A stretch of 64,000 bases of DNA from Cryobacterium sp. MP_M3 (GTDB taxonomy: Bacteria; Actinomycetota; Actinomycetes; Actinomycetales; Microbacteriaceae): NCBI RefSeq assembly GCF_015752155.1, contig NZ_JADOVI010000001.1:62001-126000 (forward strand), written 5' to 3'. A model generated the notes under the pieces. It searched no databases. It was not told the origin of the DNA and was given only the letters and a program-made list of their open reading frames with translations. Within the stretch, counting starts at the first letter, position 1. Each line of letters opens with the position of its first letter. Shown here piece after piece: positions 8,066 through 16,139 of this stretch. Position numbers and translations under genes: made by a program.

Positions 8066-9076
8066 TCAGGTGCTCCGACCGCCCGGGCGAACGGAGCGGC
8101 CGAGGTCCAGGGCGGCCGCCGCGATCCGTGCGGTCGACGCCACGTCACGCATCCAGAGCGGCACGGCCGCCGAGCGGACGCCGGCGGCCGCCAGCACGGG
8201 CAGCGCCGCGGCATCCGTCACGTCCACCAGCCAGGCGTCGAGCACGCCCCCCGAGCCGCGGGAGCCGTAGTGCAGTGCCACGGCCTCGGCCGCGGTCTCG
8301 ACGCCGATCGTGCGCAGGCACGCGTCGGCCATACCCCGCACGGCCGAGCCGGCGATGATCGGCGACACGCCGACGACCGGCGCCGCGGTTGTCTGGAGCG
8401 CCTCGCGGATGCCCGGAACGGCGAGGATCGTGCCCACCGAGACGACCGGGTTCGACGGCGGCAGGATGACCAGGTCGGCCTCCGTGAGGGCGGCGAGCAC
8501 CCCGGGCGCGGGGGCGGCGTGCGGGAGCCCGACCTGCACGAACTCGGTGACCTCCACCTGGGAGCGGTAGCGCACCCACCACTCCTCGAAGTGGATCAGG
8601 TCGCCGGCCTCGTGCTCGTCGATCGCCGCGTCGAGCCGCACGTGGGTCTCCACGGGCTGGTCGCTCATCGGCAGCAGCCGGGCGCCCGGCTGCCAGCGCC
8701 GGCAGAGGAACTCGGTCGCCTCACTCAGGGTGGCCCCGCCGCGGAGCAGGTCGCTGCGCACGATGTGGGTGGCCAGGTCGAGGTCGCCGAGGGTGAACCA
8801 GGACCAGCCACGCCCGTAGGCGGCGATCTCGGCCGAGGTTCGGCGGGTCTCCTCCGGCCGGCCCCAGCCCTGTTCCTCGTTGATGCCGCCGCCGAGCGTG
8901 TACATCACGGTGTCGAGGTCGGGGCAGATGCGCAGGCCGTCGAGCCACATGTCGTCGCCGGTGTTCACGATCACGGTCACCGCCGTCTCAGGGGCGGTCG
9001 TGGCGAGGTGGTGCAGCAGGCCGCGGGTGAAGCGGGCGCCGCCGATTCCGCCGGCGAGCACGGTGATGTTCTTCAT
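8066..9076 (-). CDS. cofD: 2-phospho-L-lactate transferase CofD (FbiA)
   Basis: Transfers the phospho-lactyl or phosphoenolpyruvyl group from the CofC product onto Fo, giving F420-0 or dehydro-F420-0. The 336 residues include the N-terminal nucleotide-type loop VLAGGIGGARFTRGL, the Fo-site stretch NTGDDMWLDGLRICPDLDTVMYTLGG, and ILPPSNPVVSVGTIL, all diagnostic of the family. The start overlaps the end of the ABC ATPase gene by 4 bp (ATGA), so it is the last gene of the binding protein-permease-ATPase-cofD operon. That makes the transport genes and the F420-0 synthesis step one unit. Confidence 0.93.
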   Translation of the reverse strand: MKNITVLAGGIGGARFTRGLLHHLATTAPETAVTVIVNTGDDMWLDGLRICPDLDTVMYTLGGGINEEQGWGRPEETRRTSAEIAAYGRGWSWFTLGDLDLATHIVRSDLLRGGATLSEATEFLCRRWQPGARLLPMSDQPVETHVRLDAAIDEHEAGDLIHFEEWWVRYRSQVEVTEFVQVGLPHAAPAPGVLAALTEADLVILPPSNPVVSVGTILAVPGIREALQTTAAPVVGVSPIIAGSAVRGMADACLRTIGVETAAEAVALHYGSRGSGGVLDAWLVDVTDAAALPVLAAAGVRSAAVPLWMRDVASTARIAAAALDLGRSVRPGGRST

Positions 9077-9873
9077 GCGGGGCCTGTTTCCTGGTCGAGG
9101 CTTGAACTGGGGGAGAACACGATGACCGGATGCCCGCCCCGGGGATGCGCGACGATGTCGCAGTCCACCCCGTAGACCTCGGCGATGGTCTCGGGCACGA
9201 GCACCTCGGCGGGGGTTCCGGCAGCGACGAGCCGCCCGCGGTGCAGCAGGAGGATCCGGTCGCAGTACGCGGCCGCGAGGTTGAGGTCGTGCAGGGCCAT
9301 GATCGCGGTCAGCCCGAGCGAGCGAACCTGGCCGAGCAGGCCGAGCTGGGCGCTCACGTCGAGGTGGTTGGTGGGCTCGTCCAGCAGCAGCAGGCTCGGC
9401 CGCTGCGCGAGCGCCCGGGCGATCTGCACCCGCTGCTGCTCCCCGCCGCTGAGGGTGTGCCAGCGCCGCGCGGCCAGCGCGCCGCCGCCGACCATGGCGA
9501 GCGATTCCTCGGCCACCCGGTGGTCGTCGTCGCCGCCGAAGTCGCCGAACAGCCGGCTCCGGTGCGGGATCCGGCCGAGCAGCACGACCTCGCGCACCGA
9601 CAGGTCGACGCTCGGCGCCGCGCTCTGCTCGAGCAGGGCCACCCGCCGCGCCGTCTCCCGTCGGGTGAGGCCGTGCAGGGCGGTGCCGTCGAGTTCGACC
9701 TCGCCGCCCGCCGGGGTGTCGAGGCCGGCGATCAGCCGGAGCAGGGTGGACTTGCCGGCGCCATTGGGGCCGAGCAGGCCGGTCACCGAGCCGGTCGCCA
9801 GCTGCGCCGAGACGTCGTCGAGGATGGTCGTGCCGCCGATCCGGAACGACACCCGGTCGAGTTTCACGCCCAT
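9073..9873 (-). CDS. ABC transporter ATP-binding protein, proposed F420-0 transporter
   Basis: A 266-residue FecE/BtuD-like ATPase with intact Walker A (GPNGAGKST, K41), signature LSGGEQQ (141-147) and Walker B LLLLDEPTNHLD (D165, E166). It overlaps cofD by 4 bp and the permease by 10 bp. By fold alone it would be called siderophore/cobalamin-type. The exact three-gene cassette next to F420 genes in actinobacteria has been proposed as an importer of F420-0 (TIGRFAM families for ATPase, permease and binding protein). The placement in one operon with cofD strongly favours an F420-related substrate here, though direction and ligand are unproven. Confidence 0.85.
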   Translation of the reverse strand: MGVKLDRVSFRIGGTTILDDVSAQLATGSVTGLLGPNGAGKSTLLRLIAGLDTPAGGEVELDGTALHGLTRRETARRVALLEQSAAPSVDLSVREVVLLGRIPHRSRLFGDFGGDDDHRVAEESLAMVGGGALAARRWHTLSGGEQQRVQIARALAQRPSLLLLDEPTNHLDVSAQLGLLGQVRSLGLTAIMALHDLNLAAAYCDRILLLHRGRLVAAGTPAEVLVPETIAEVYGVDCDIVAHPRGGHPVIVFSPSSSLDQETGPA

Positions 9874-10934
9874 GCCGCGGCCCTCCGGCTCTTGATCAGC
9901 ACGATGAAGACGGGCACCCCGATGAGCGCGGTGATGATGCCGACGGGCAGTTCACGCGGGTCGAAGACGGTGCGGGCGAGGGTGTCGGCCACGACGAGGA
10001 AGAGCGCGCCGAAGATCACGGTCAGCGGCAGCAGCCGACGGTGGCCCGGCCCGCTCAGCCCGCGCACGAGGTGCGGCAGGATCAGCCCGACGAAACCGAT
10101 CGCGCCGCTCACGGCGACCATGGCCCCGGTGAGCAGGGCGACCGCGCCGAGCAGCGCCCACCGGGTGGCGTTGACGTTGATGCCGAGGGAGGCTGCGGCC
10201 GTGTCGCCGAACGCGAACGCGTCCAGCCGGGTGGCCGAGAGCACGATCCCGGTGCCCACGACCACGAGCGCGCTGCCGGAGATGAGCACGCTGGTCCAGG
10301 AGCTGCCGGCCAGGGAGCCCAGCAGCCAGTTGAGGATCTCCCGGTAGGAGTCGCCCTTGGCCGACCAGAAGATGACGAAGGATGTCCCGGCCGCGCCGAG
10401 CTGGGCGATCGCGAGTCCGGAGAGCACCGCCCGGCCAGGGGTGATCGTGCCGCCGACCCTGGCGATGCTCAGGGTGGCGACCAGGGCGGCCAGTGCGCCG
10501 AGGAACGCCGCGGCCGGCAGGGCGAAGGCGACGCCGAGGATGACGACGCAGACCGCGCCGAGCGACGCCCCGCTGGACAGGCCGAGCAGGTAGGGGTCGG
10601 CGAGCGGGTTGCGGGTGACGCTCTGCATGACGGCCCCGGAGAGCGCGAGCCCCGCGCCGACCGCGGCCGCGGTCAGCACTCGCGGCAGGCGCAGCTGCCA
10701 GACGATGGAGTCGGTCAGCGGCGGGACATCCGTCATTCCGGGCAGGCCCAGGTGGCGGCCGACGCTCGCGAGCACGTCGGAAAGCCCCACGTCGGCCGGG
10801 CCGACGGCGACGGCCGCGGTGCAGACGAGCAGCAGCGCCAGCACCGACGCCGCGACGAGGCCGAGGTAGCGCCCGCGCGCCGCCGCCCGTCCGCCGTCCG
10901 TCCGCTCGCCCGCCGTCACGGTGTCCCCTGTCAT
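9864..10934 (-). CDS. ABC transporter permease (FecCD/BtuC type), proposed F420-0 transporter
   Basis: A 356-residue protein of the FecCD family with about ten membrane spans. The diagnostic stretches are LRLPRVLTAAAVGAGLALSGAVMQSVTRNPLADPYLLG and, near the end, GAIGFVGLILPHLVRGLSGPGHR. It ends with RELPVGIITALIGVPVFIVLIKSRR. It works with the adjacent ATPase and lipoprotein. The ATG at 10934 lies 12 bp after the binding-protein stop. Homologues move siderophores, heme and cobalamin; the gene setting points to F420-0. Confidence 0.85.
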   Translation of the reverse strand: MTGDTVTAGERTDGGRAAARGRYLGLVAASVLALLLVCTAAVAVGPADVGLSDVLASVGRHLGLPGMTDVPPLTDSIVWQLRLPRVLTAAAVGAGLALSGAVMQSVTRNPLADPYLLGLSSGASLGAVCVVILGVAFALPAAAFLGALAALVATLSIARVGGTITPGRAVLSGLAIAQLGAAGTSFVIFWSAKGDSYREILNWLLGSLAGSSWTSVLISGSALVVVGTGIVLSATRLDAFAFGDTAAASLGINVNATRWALLGAVALLTGAMVAVSGAIGFVGLILPHLVRGLSGPGHRRLLPLTVIFGALFLVVADTLARTVFDPRELPVGIITALIGVPVFIVLIKSRRAAAWA

Positions 10935-10946
10935 GCGGTCTCCCGG

Positions 10947-11966
10947 CTACTTGGACTTCTGCTTGTCGAGCGCGGCCAGCTGGTCGATGGCCGACCCGGC
11001 GGCCTCCACGTTGCGGATGCCGGCCTCGGTGGCCGCGAACGGCAGCACGATGTAGCGCTTGTTCTTCACCGCATCCAGCCCCTGGGTCGCCGGGTTCGAC
11101 TCGAGCGTGGCGATCTTCGACGCCGCGGTGTTCCAGGTGGCGTCGACGAGCACGATCACGCTCGGGTTCGCGGCGATGACGGATTCCCAGCCCACCGAGG
11201 TCCAGGTGTCGTGCACGTCGGCGAACACATTGGTCAGGCCGGCGGCCTTCATGATCATGGCGGGCGAGCCGATCCCGGCGCCGACGTAGGGGCTGTCGGT
11301 GCCGCTGGAATACCAGAGTGCCGTGGTCTTCGCATCGGCGGGGGCAAGGGCGGCCAGCGCCTTCTCCTGCGTCTTCACGAGCTTGTCCGCGGCATCCGCC
11401 CGGCCGAAGATGGCGCCGGCCTCGGCGATCTCCGCGAACACGGAGTCGAACGTCAGCGGGTCGGGCATGTAACCGGCGCCCTTGCACGCGGCGGGGGAGA
11501 CGTAGCTGCCGATGCCGAGGCCCTCCAGCTGGCCGCGCTCGCCGACGCCGTCGGCCGTGAAGTTGGACTCCCAGCCGCCGTAGACGAAGTCGGGCGTGAG
11601 GTCCAGCACGGCCTCCTGGCCGGGCACGAAGTCGCTGACCACGTTGAGGCCCTTCCCGGCCGCGGCCAGGGATGCCGGCAGCGGGCCGTCGAGGAACGCC
11701 GAGCCGACGATGCGGTCGCCGAGGCCGAGCGCGAGCAGCAGCTCGGTGGTGGACGACTTGATCGTCACGACGCGCTGGGGCGCCGCGGCCACGGTCACGG
11801 CGGTGCCGCAGTTGTCGAGCGTGACGGGGTACCCCGCCGGGGCTTCGGTCGCGCCGCTCCCGGGGGTCGCCCCGCCCGCGGCGCCGCCGGCTCCGGCGCA
11901 TCCGCCCAGCATCAGGGCGACGGATGCCGCGCCCGCGACGGAAAGGAGAATACTTCGACGGTTCAT
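10947..11966 (-). CDS. ABC transporter substrate-binding lipoprotein, proposed F420-0 binding protein
   Basis: A 339-residue periplasmic-binding lipoprotein. The N-terminus MNRRSILLSVAGAASVALML is followed by the lipobox GGC (LMLGGCAG), so it is exported and lipid-anchored. The mature part has the FecB/BtuF pattern: PQRVVTIKSSTTELLLALGL, LDLTPDFVYGG and NPSVIVLVDATWNT. The open frame continues to 12227, but that extension covers an intergenic palindrome. The ATG at 11966, with AAAGGAGAATAC running the wrong way inside the gene, lacks a strong ribosome site (AACCTCACG upstream), so the start rests on the signal peptide. It is the first gene of the operon ending in cofD. Confidence 0.85.
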   Translation of the reverse strand: MNRRSILLSVAGAASVALMLGGCAGAGGAAGGATPGSGATEAPAGYPVTLDNCGTAVTVAAAPQRVVTIKSSTTELLLALGLGDRIVGSAFLDGPLPASLAAAGKGLNVVSDFVPGQEAVLDLTPDFVYGGWESNFTADGVGERGQLEGLGIGSYVSPAACKGAGYMPDPLTFDSVFAEIAEAGAIFGRADAADKLVKTQEKALAALAPADAKTTALWYSSGTDSPYVGAGIGSPAMIMKAAGLTNVFADVHDTWTSVGWESVIAANPSVIVLVDATWNTAASKIATLESNPATQGLDAVKNKRYIVLPFAATEAGIRNVEAAGSAIDQLAALDKQKSK

Positions 11967-12001
11967 GACAACCTCACGTGGGGAAAACCGCCCGCTCTCT
12001 T

Positions 12002-12064
12002 CCGCGAGAGTGCACTTTTCGCCCTCAGGGAAGTGCTGAAGGGGCGAAAACTGCACTCTCGCGG
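12002..12064. repeat. Family A intergenic palindrome, copy 1
   Basis: Two 23-nt arms (12002-12024 and 12042-12064) pair with a single mismatch around a 17-nt loop. The outer ends read CCGCGAGAG and CTCTCGCGG. Length and ends match two further elements at 53777-53837 and 54922-54982, but the inner arm (TGCACTTTTCGCCC) differs. It lies between the MocR stop and the binding-protein start on the minus strand. Confidence 0.6.
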
Positions 12065-12151
12065 CCAGGGGGGGGCGGCGGAGCGGGGGGAGCCGCGGGG
12101 CGCGGCAAGGGTGGGGAGTGAATGTGTGTGGGGACCTGCCGCCCAAGTCAG

Positions 12152-12178
12152 GGTTGGCACGACCGGTCAGAGCCAACC
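12152..12178. terminator. Hairpin downstream of the MocR gene
   Basis: GGTTGGC (12152-12158) and GCCAACC (12172-12178) form a 7-bp stem. The loop holds the palindrome GACCGGTC (12161-12168). It starts 18 bp past the MocR stop on the minus strand, so a terminator or a regulatory site for the F420-0 operon is possible. The remaining 12065-12151 is G-rich with no gene. Confidence 0.4.
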
Positions 12179-12195
12179 GGCGGTCTGGATCCAGC

Positions 12196-13584
12196 CTAGG
12201 CCCATCTCGTTTCGGGCGGGCGCGCACCGGGAGCGGGGAGGAGCGGGCCGGGTCCCGGGCGGCGCACCACCGCGGCGAGGGCCCGCGCGACCTCCGTCAC
12301 GTCGCCGTCGAGCGCCCCGACGGTCACCCGGATGAACGCCTCCGGGCGGTCCTCGGCCAGGAACGGCGCGCCCCCGGCCACCCGGATGCCAGACGCCGCC
12401 AACTGCACGATGGCATCCCGTTCGTCGACCACCGGAAGCCAGGTGTTGATGCCGTCCGCCTGCCCGGTCGGCCAGCCGAGCCCGGTCAGGGCGTCGGCCA
12501 GGGCCTTCTGCCGCGCGAAGTAGATCCGCCTGGCCTCACCGATCTGGGCGATGCTGTCGCCGTGCGTGAGCAGGTCGTGCAGGATCGACTGCAGCATCCG
12601 GCTCGTCCAGCCGGGCCCGAGCATCCGTCTGGCCACGATCCGGTCCACGAGCGCCGCCGGGCCACCGAGGGCGGCGATGCGCAGGTCGGGGTCGTGCGAC
12701 TTCGAGTAGCTGCGCACGTGCAGCACCCGGCCGGGCAGCCAGCGGCCGAGGCTCACGTCGGGGGCCACGCTGATCTCGCCGGAGTGGTCGTCCTCGATCA
12801 CGACGGTCTGCGCGTTGCGCTGGTGCACGCCGAGCAGCCTCGCCAGTTCCTCGGCCCGCGCGGGCGGCATCGACGCCCCGGTCGGGTTGTGCGCGCGCGG
12901 CTGCAGGATGACCGCGACCGGCGACTGCGCGAGGGCGGCGGCGAAGGCGGCCGGCACGATCCCGTGCTCGTCGACCGGCACGGGCAGGCGTTCGATGCCG
13001 ACCTGGTCCAGGAGGTCGAAGAACGGGGGGAAGCCCGGGTCCTCCACGATGACCCGGTCGCCGAACCGGGCCACCGCGTCGAGGCTGCGGGAGATGGCGT
13101 CGAGGGCGCCGTCGACGACCGTGATCGACTCGGCCGGGAACGGCCAGGATGCCCGCAGCACCGCGAGGAGCTCCGGGATCACCGGCAGCTCCTGGTAGAC
13201 GACGGTGGCGGCCCGCTGGGACACCCGGGAGAGCGCCGGGCCGAGATCGGGCAGGAGCTGCGGGTCGGGCGTTCCCCGGGACAGGTCGATCCTGGCCTCG
13301 CGGTGGTAGCCGGCCATCGACTGGCTGCGGGCCGGCAGCCAGCGCGGCGCCGCCTCGAGCACGAAGGTGCCGCTGCGGCCGCGGGAGACGATCAGGCCCA
13401 CCGCGGAGAGCGCCTGCCAGGCGTGGCTGACCGTCGCCGGGCTCACCGCCAGGGCCGCCGCCAGTGCGCGCACGGTGGGCAGCCGGTCGCCGGGGGCGAG
13501 CCGGCCCGAGCTGATCAGGCGGCCGAGCGCGGCCGCGATCCCGGCGGGAGTGCGGTGCTCGACCTCGTCGATAACGGTTTGCAT
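12196..13584 (-). CDS. MocR-type transcriptional regulator (GntR HTH fused to class I aminotransferase domain)
   Basis: A 462-residue PLP-linked regulator. Residues about 10-75 are a winged helix (GRLISSGRLAPGDRLPTVRALAAALAVSPATVSHAWQAL, read in parts). Residues about 110-450 are an aminotransferase fold with LQPRAHNPTG, the VIEDDHSGE aspartate and the PLP lysine in SYSKSHDPDLR. The start MQTVIDEVEHRTP at 13584 has AAGGGG 3 nt upstream; the open frame reaching 13737 would run through the divergent promoter. MocR proteins usually sit beside and control genes of amino acid, vitamin or amine metabolism, binding an amine through PLP. The divergent pyrimidine/beta-alanine operon is the likely target. 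Confidence 0.88.
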   Translation of the reverse strand: MQTVIDEVEHRTPAGIAAALGRLISSGRLAPGDRLPTVRALAAALAVSPATVSHAWQALSAVGLIVSRGRSGTFVLEAAPRWLPARSQSMAGYHREARIDLSRGTPDPQLLPDLGPALSRVSQRAATVVYQELPVIPELLAVLRASWPFPAESITVVDGALDAISRSLDAVARFGDRVIVEDPGFPPFFDLLDQVGIERLPVPVDEHGIVPAAFAAALAQSPVAVILQPRAHNPTGASMPPARAEELARLLGVHQRNAQTVVIEDDHSGEISVAPDVSLGRWLPGRVLHVRSYSKSHDPDLRIAALGGPAALVDRIVARRMLGPGWTSRMLQSILHDLLTHGDSIAQIGEARRIYFARQKALADALTGLGWPTGQADGINTWLPVVDERDAIVQLAASGIRVAGGAPFLAEDRPEAFIRVTVGALDGDVTEVARALAAVVRRPGPGPLLPAPGARPPETRWA

Positions 13585-13775
13585 GACCCCTTGCCTCCGG
13601 CTGGTTTGGACGACAGGATGATTAACGCGTGCGTCACACACAGAAACAGAACTGAAATGTTTACGTCGAAGAATAACAAACACGGACAACGCAGTCCGAT
13701 TCGACTCAACTGATTCGGCGATGCGACTCCCGGCCACAGGGCCAGCTCAGCGCCGAGCTCGATGTGGAGGCAAGG
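13585..13775. promoter_or_regulatory. Divergent promoter region between the MocR regulator and the pyrimidine operon
   Basis: 191 bp without a gene, clearly AT-richer than the rest (for example 13640-13680, with GAAATGTTTACG and GAATAACAAACACGG). The hexamer GATTCG occurs twice in direct orientation at 13698-13703 and 13712-13717, 14 bp apart. MocR proteins often bind direct repeats, so this pair is a candidate operator. The exact -35/-10 boxes are not clear to me. GGAGGCAAGG at 13767-13775 is the ribosome site of the first operon gene. Confidence 0.45.
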
Positions 13776-14654
13776 ATGACCGGGGACACCAGCACCACCG
13801 ACGGCCGCGCAATCGTGCGGGCCGCCATCACCCAGACCGACTGGACCGGCGACCAGGAGTCGATGATCGCCAAGCACGAGGGATTCGTGCGCACGGCGGC
13901 CGAGGCCGGCGTGCAGGTGATCTGCTTCCAGGAGCTCTTCCACGGGCCGTACTTCGGCATCGTGCAGGACCCGAAGTACTACGACTACGCCCAGAGCGTG
14001 CCCGGCCCGTTGGTCGAGCGATTCCAGAAACTCGCCGCGGAGCACAAAATGGTGATCGTGCTCCCCGTCTACGAGGAGGAGCAGCCCGGCGTGCTCTACA
14101 ACACCGCCGCCGTGATCGACGCCGACGGCAGCTACCTCGGCAAGTACCGCAAGCACCACATCCCGCACCTGCCCCAGTTCTGGGAGAAGTTCTACTTCCG
14201 CCCCGGCAACGGCGACTACCCCGTCTTCGACACCATGGTCGGCCGCATCGGCGTCTACATCTGCTATGACCGGCACTTCCCCGAGGGTTGGCGGGTGCTC
14301 GGCCTGAACGGCGCCGAGATCGTCTTCAACCCCTCGGCCACCAAGCCCGGCCTCTCCAACCGGCTCTGGGAGCTCGAGCAGCCGGCCGCCGCGGTCGCCA
14401 ACCAGTACTACATCGGCGCGAACAACCGCATCGGCACCGAGAGCCGCGAGTTCGGCGACGAGGCGGTCACCTTCTACGGCAGCTCCTACTTCGTCGACCC
14501 GCGCGGCAATTACGTCGGCGAGGTGGCGTCGACGGATGCCACGGAGATCGTCATCCGCGACCTCGACCTCGGCGTCATCCGCGAGGTGCGCAACTCGTGG
14601 CAGTTCTACCGCGACCGCCGCCCCGACTCCTACGAGCCGATCGTCGAACCCTGA
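13776..14654 (+). CDS. Beta-ureidopropionase-type nitrilase-family amidohydrolase
   Basis: Hydrolyses an N-carbamoyl amine, most likely N-carbamoyl-beta-alanine to beta-alanine, CO2 and ammonia, the third step of reductive uracil breakdown. The 292 residues carry the nitrilase triad: E53 in ICFQELFHGPYF, K126 in GKYRKHHIP and C163 in YICYDRHFPEG. SATKPGLSNRLWELEQPAAA and NNRIGTE also match beta-alanine synthase relatives. The ATG at 13776 follows GGAGGCAAGG; an in-frame GTG at 13764 is less likely. It is the first gene of the operon and precedes dihydropyrimidinase by 23 bp. An N-carbamoyl-D-amino acid hydrolase role cannot be excluded. Confidence 0.88.
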   Translation: MTGDTSTTDGRAIVRAAITQTDWTGDQESMIAKHEGFVRTAAEAGVQVICFQELFHGPYFGIVQDPKYYDYAQSVPGPLVERFQKLAAEHKMVIVLPVYEEEQPGVLYNTAAVIDADGSYLGKYRKHHIPHLPQFWEKFYFRPGNGDYPVFDTMVGRIGVYICYDRHFPEGWRVLGLNGAEIVFNPSATKPGLSNRLWELEQPAAAVANQYYIGANNRIGTESREFGDEAVTFYGSSYFVDPRGNYVGEVASTDATEIVIRDLDLGVIREVRNSWQFYRDRRPDSYEPIVEP

Positions 14655-14677
14655 GCCCGGCCGAATAGGAGCGCACC

Positions 14678-16126
14678 ATGACGACAACCCTCATCACCGG
14701 CGGCACCGTTGTGACTTCGACCGGCCGGTCCAGAGCCGACGTGCTCATCGATGGCGAGACGATCGCCGCAGTGCTGGCTCCCGGATCCCGGCTGCTCGGC
14801 GCCGACCTGGCCTCCGGCGCCGACCGGGTGATCGACGCGACCGGCAAGTACGTGATCCCGGGCGGGATCGACGCGCACACCCACATGCAGCTGCCGTTCG
14901 GCGGCACCGCGGCATCCGACACCTTCGAGACCGGCACCCGCGCGGCCGCGTGGGGCGGAACCACCACGATCATCGACTTCGCGGTGCAGAGCTACGGCCA
15001 GCGCGTCTTCGACGGCCTCGCCGCGTGGCACGAGAAGGCCGCCGGCAACTGCGCGATCGACTATGCGTTCCACCAGATCATCGGCGACCTCAACGCGGAT
15101 TCCCTGCAGGCGATGGACGGGCTGCTCGCCGAGGGGGTCTCCAGCTTCAAACTGTTCATGGCCTACCCGGGCGTCTTCTACTCGGATGACGCGCAGATCC
15201 TCAAGGCGATGCAGAAGTCGGCCGAGACCGGGCTGATGACCATGATGCACGCCGAGAACGGGCCGGCGATCGACGTGCTCGTCGGCCAGCTGCTGGCAGG
15301 CGGCAAGACCGACCCGTACTACCACGGCGTCGCCCGGGCCTGGCAGCTCGAGGAGGAGGCCACCCACCGCGCGATCATGCTCGCCAATCTCACTGGGGCG
15401 CCGCTCTACGTGGTGCACGTCAGCGCCAAACAGGCCGTCGCCCAGCTCGCGGCCGCCCGCGACAACGGCCAGAACGTGTTCGGCGAGACCTGCCCGCAAT
15501 ACCTCTATCTCTCCCTCGAGGAGAACCTCGGCGCCCCCGGCTTCGAGGGTGCCAAATGGGTGTGCTCGACCCCGCTGCGCTCCCGGGCCGAGGGGCACCA
15601 GGAACACCTCTGGCAGAGCCTGCGCACGAACGACCTGCAACTGGTCTCCACCGACCACTGCCCGTTCTGCATGAAGGGCCAGAAGGATTTGGGCCTCGGC
15701 GACTTCTCCAAGATCCCGAACGGGATCGGCTCGGTCGAGCACCGCCTCGACCTGCTCTACCAGGGCGTGGTCAGCGGCCGGATCTCACTCGAACGCTGGG
15801 TCGAGATCACCTCCACCACCCCGGCGCGCATGTTCGGCCTCTACGGGAAGAAGGGTGTGATCCAGCCGGGGGCGGATGCCGACATCGTCGTGTACGACCC
15901 CGCCGGCCACACCTCCATCGGCTATGGAACCGATGAGAACGGCGAGCCGACGGGCCGCAGCCACCACATGAACATGGACCATTCGGCCTGGGAGGGCTAC
16001 GAGATCGACGGCCACGTCGACATCGTGCTCTCCCGCGGAAAGGTCGTCATCGCCGAGAACTCCTACCTCGGGGCCAAGGGCGACGGCCGGTTCGTCAAGC
16101 GCGGCCTGAGCCAGTACCTCATCTAG
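14678..16126 (+). CDS. hydA: Dihydropyrimidinase (D-hydantoinase)
   Basis: Opens the ring of dihydrouracil or dihydrothymine (and hydantoins) to N-carbamoyl-beta-amino acids. The 482 residues show the whole binuclear metal site of the amidohydrolase family: H67 and H69 in GGIDAHTHMQ, the carboxylated lysine K158 in SSFKLFMAY, H191 in MMHAENG, H247 in LYVVHVSA and D326 in STDHCPF. The substrate-side YPGVFYSDD fits dihydropyrimidinases. An AGGAGCGCACC ribosome site precedes the ATG. It lies between the beta-ureidopropionase and the LLM oxidoreductase, which argues for the pyrimidine rather than the hydantoin role. Confidence 0.93.
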   Translation: MTTTLITGGTVVTSTGRSRADVLIDGETIAAVLAPGSRLLGADLASGADRVIDATGKYVIPGGIDAHTHMQLPFGGTAASDTFETGTRAAAWGGTTTIIDFAVQSYGQRVFDGLAAWHEKAAGNCAIDYAFHQIIGDLNADSLQAMDGLLAEGVSSFKLFMAYPGVFYSDDAQILKAMQKSAETGLMTMMHAENGPAIDVLVGQLLAGGKTDPYYHGVARAWQLEEEATHRAIMLANLTGAPLYVVHVSAKQAVAQLAAARDNGQNVFGETCPQYLYLSLEENLGAPGFEGAKWVCSTPLRSRAEGHQEHLWQSLRTNDLQLVSTDHCPFCMKGQKDLGLGDFSKIPNGIGSVEHRLDLLYQGVVSGRISLERWVEITSTTPARMFGLYGKKGVIQPGADADIVVYDPAGHTSIGYGTDENGEPTGRSHHMNMDHSAWEGYEIDGHVDIVLSRGKVVIAENSYLGAKGDGRFVKRGLSQYLI

Positions 16127-16139
16127 GGCAGGGGACAGC

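Noticed and set aside
5817-8270. Open frame of 817 codons on the plus strand opposite the PTS gene
   Set aside because: Low-complexity shadow of fruA; the minus strand has complete EIIB, EIIC and EIIA domains.
11967-12227. 87-residue extension of the F420-0 binding lipoprotein
   Set aside because: It would put the signal peptide in the middle of the protein and run through the family A palindrome.
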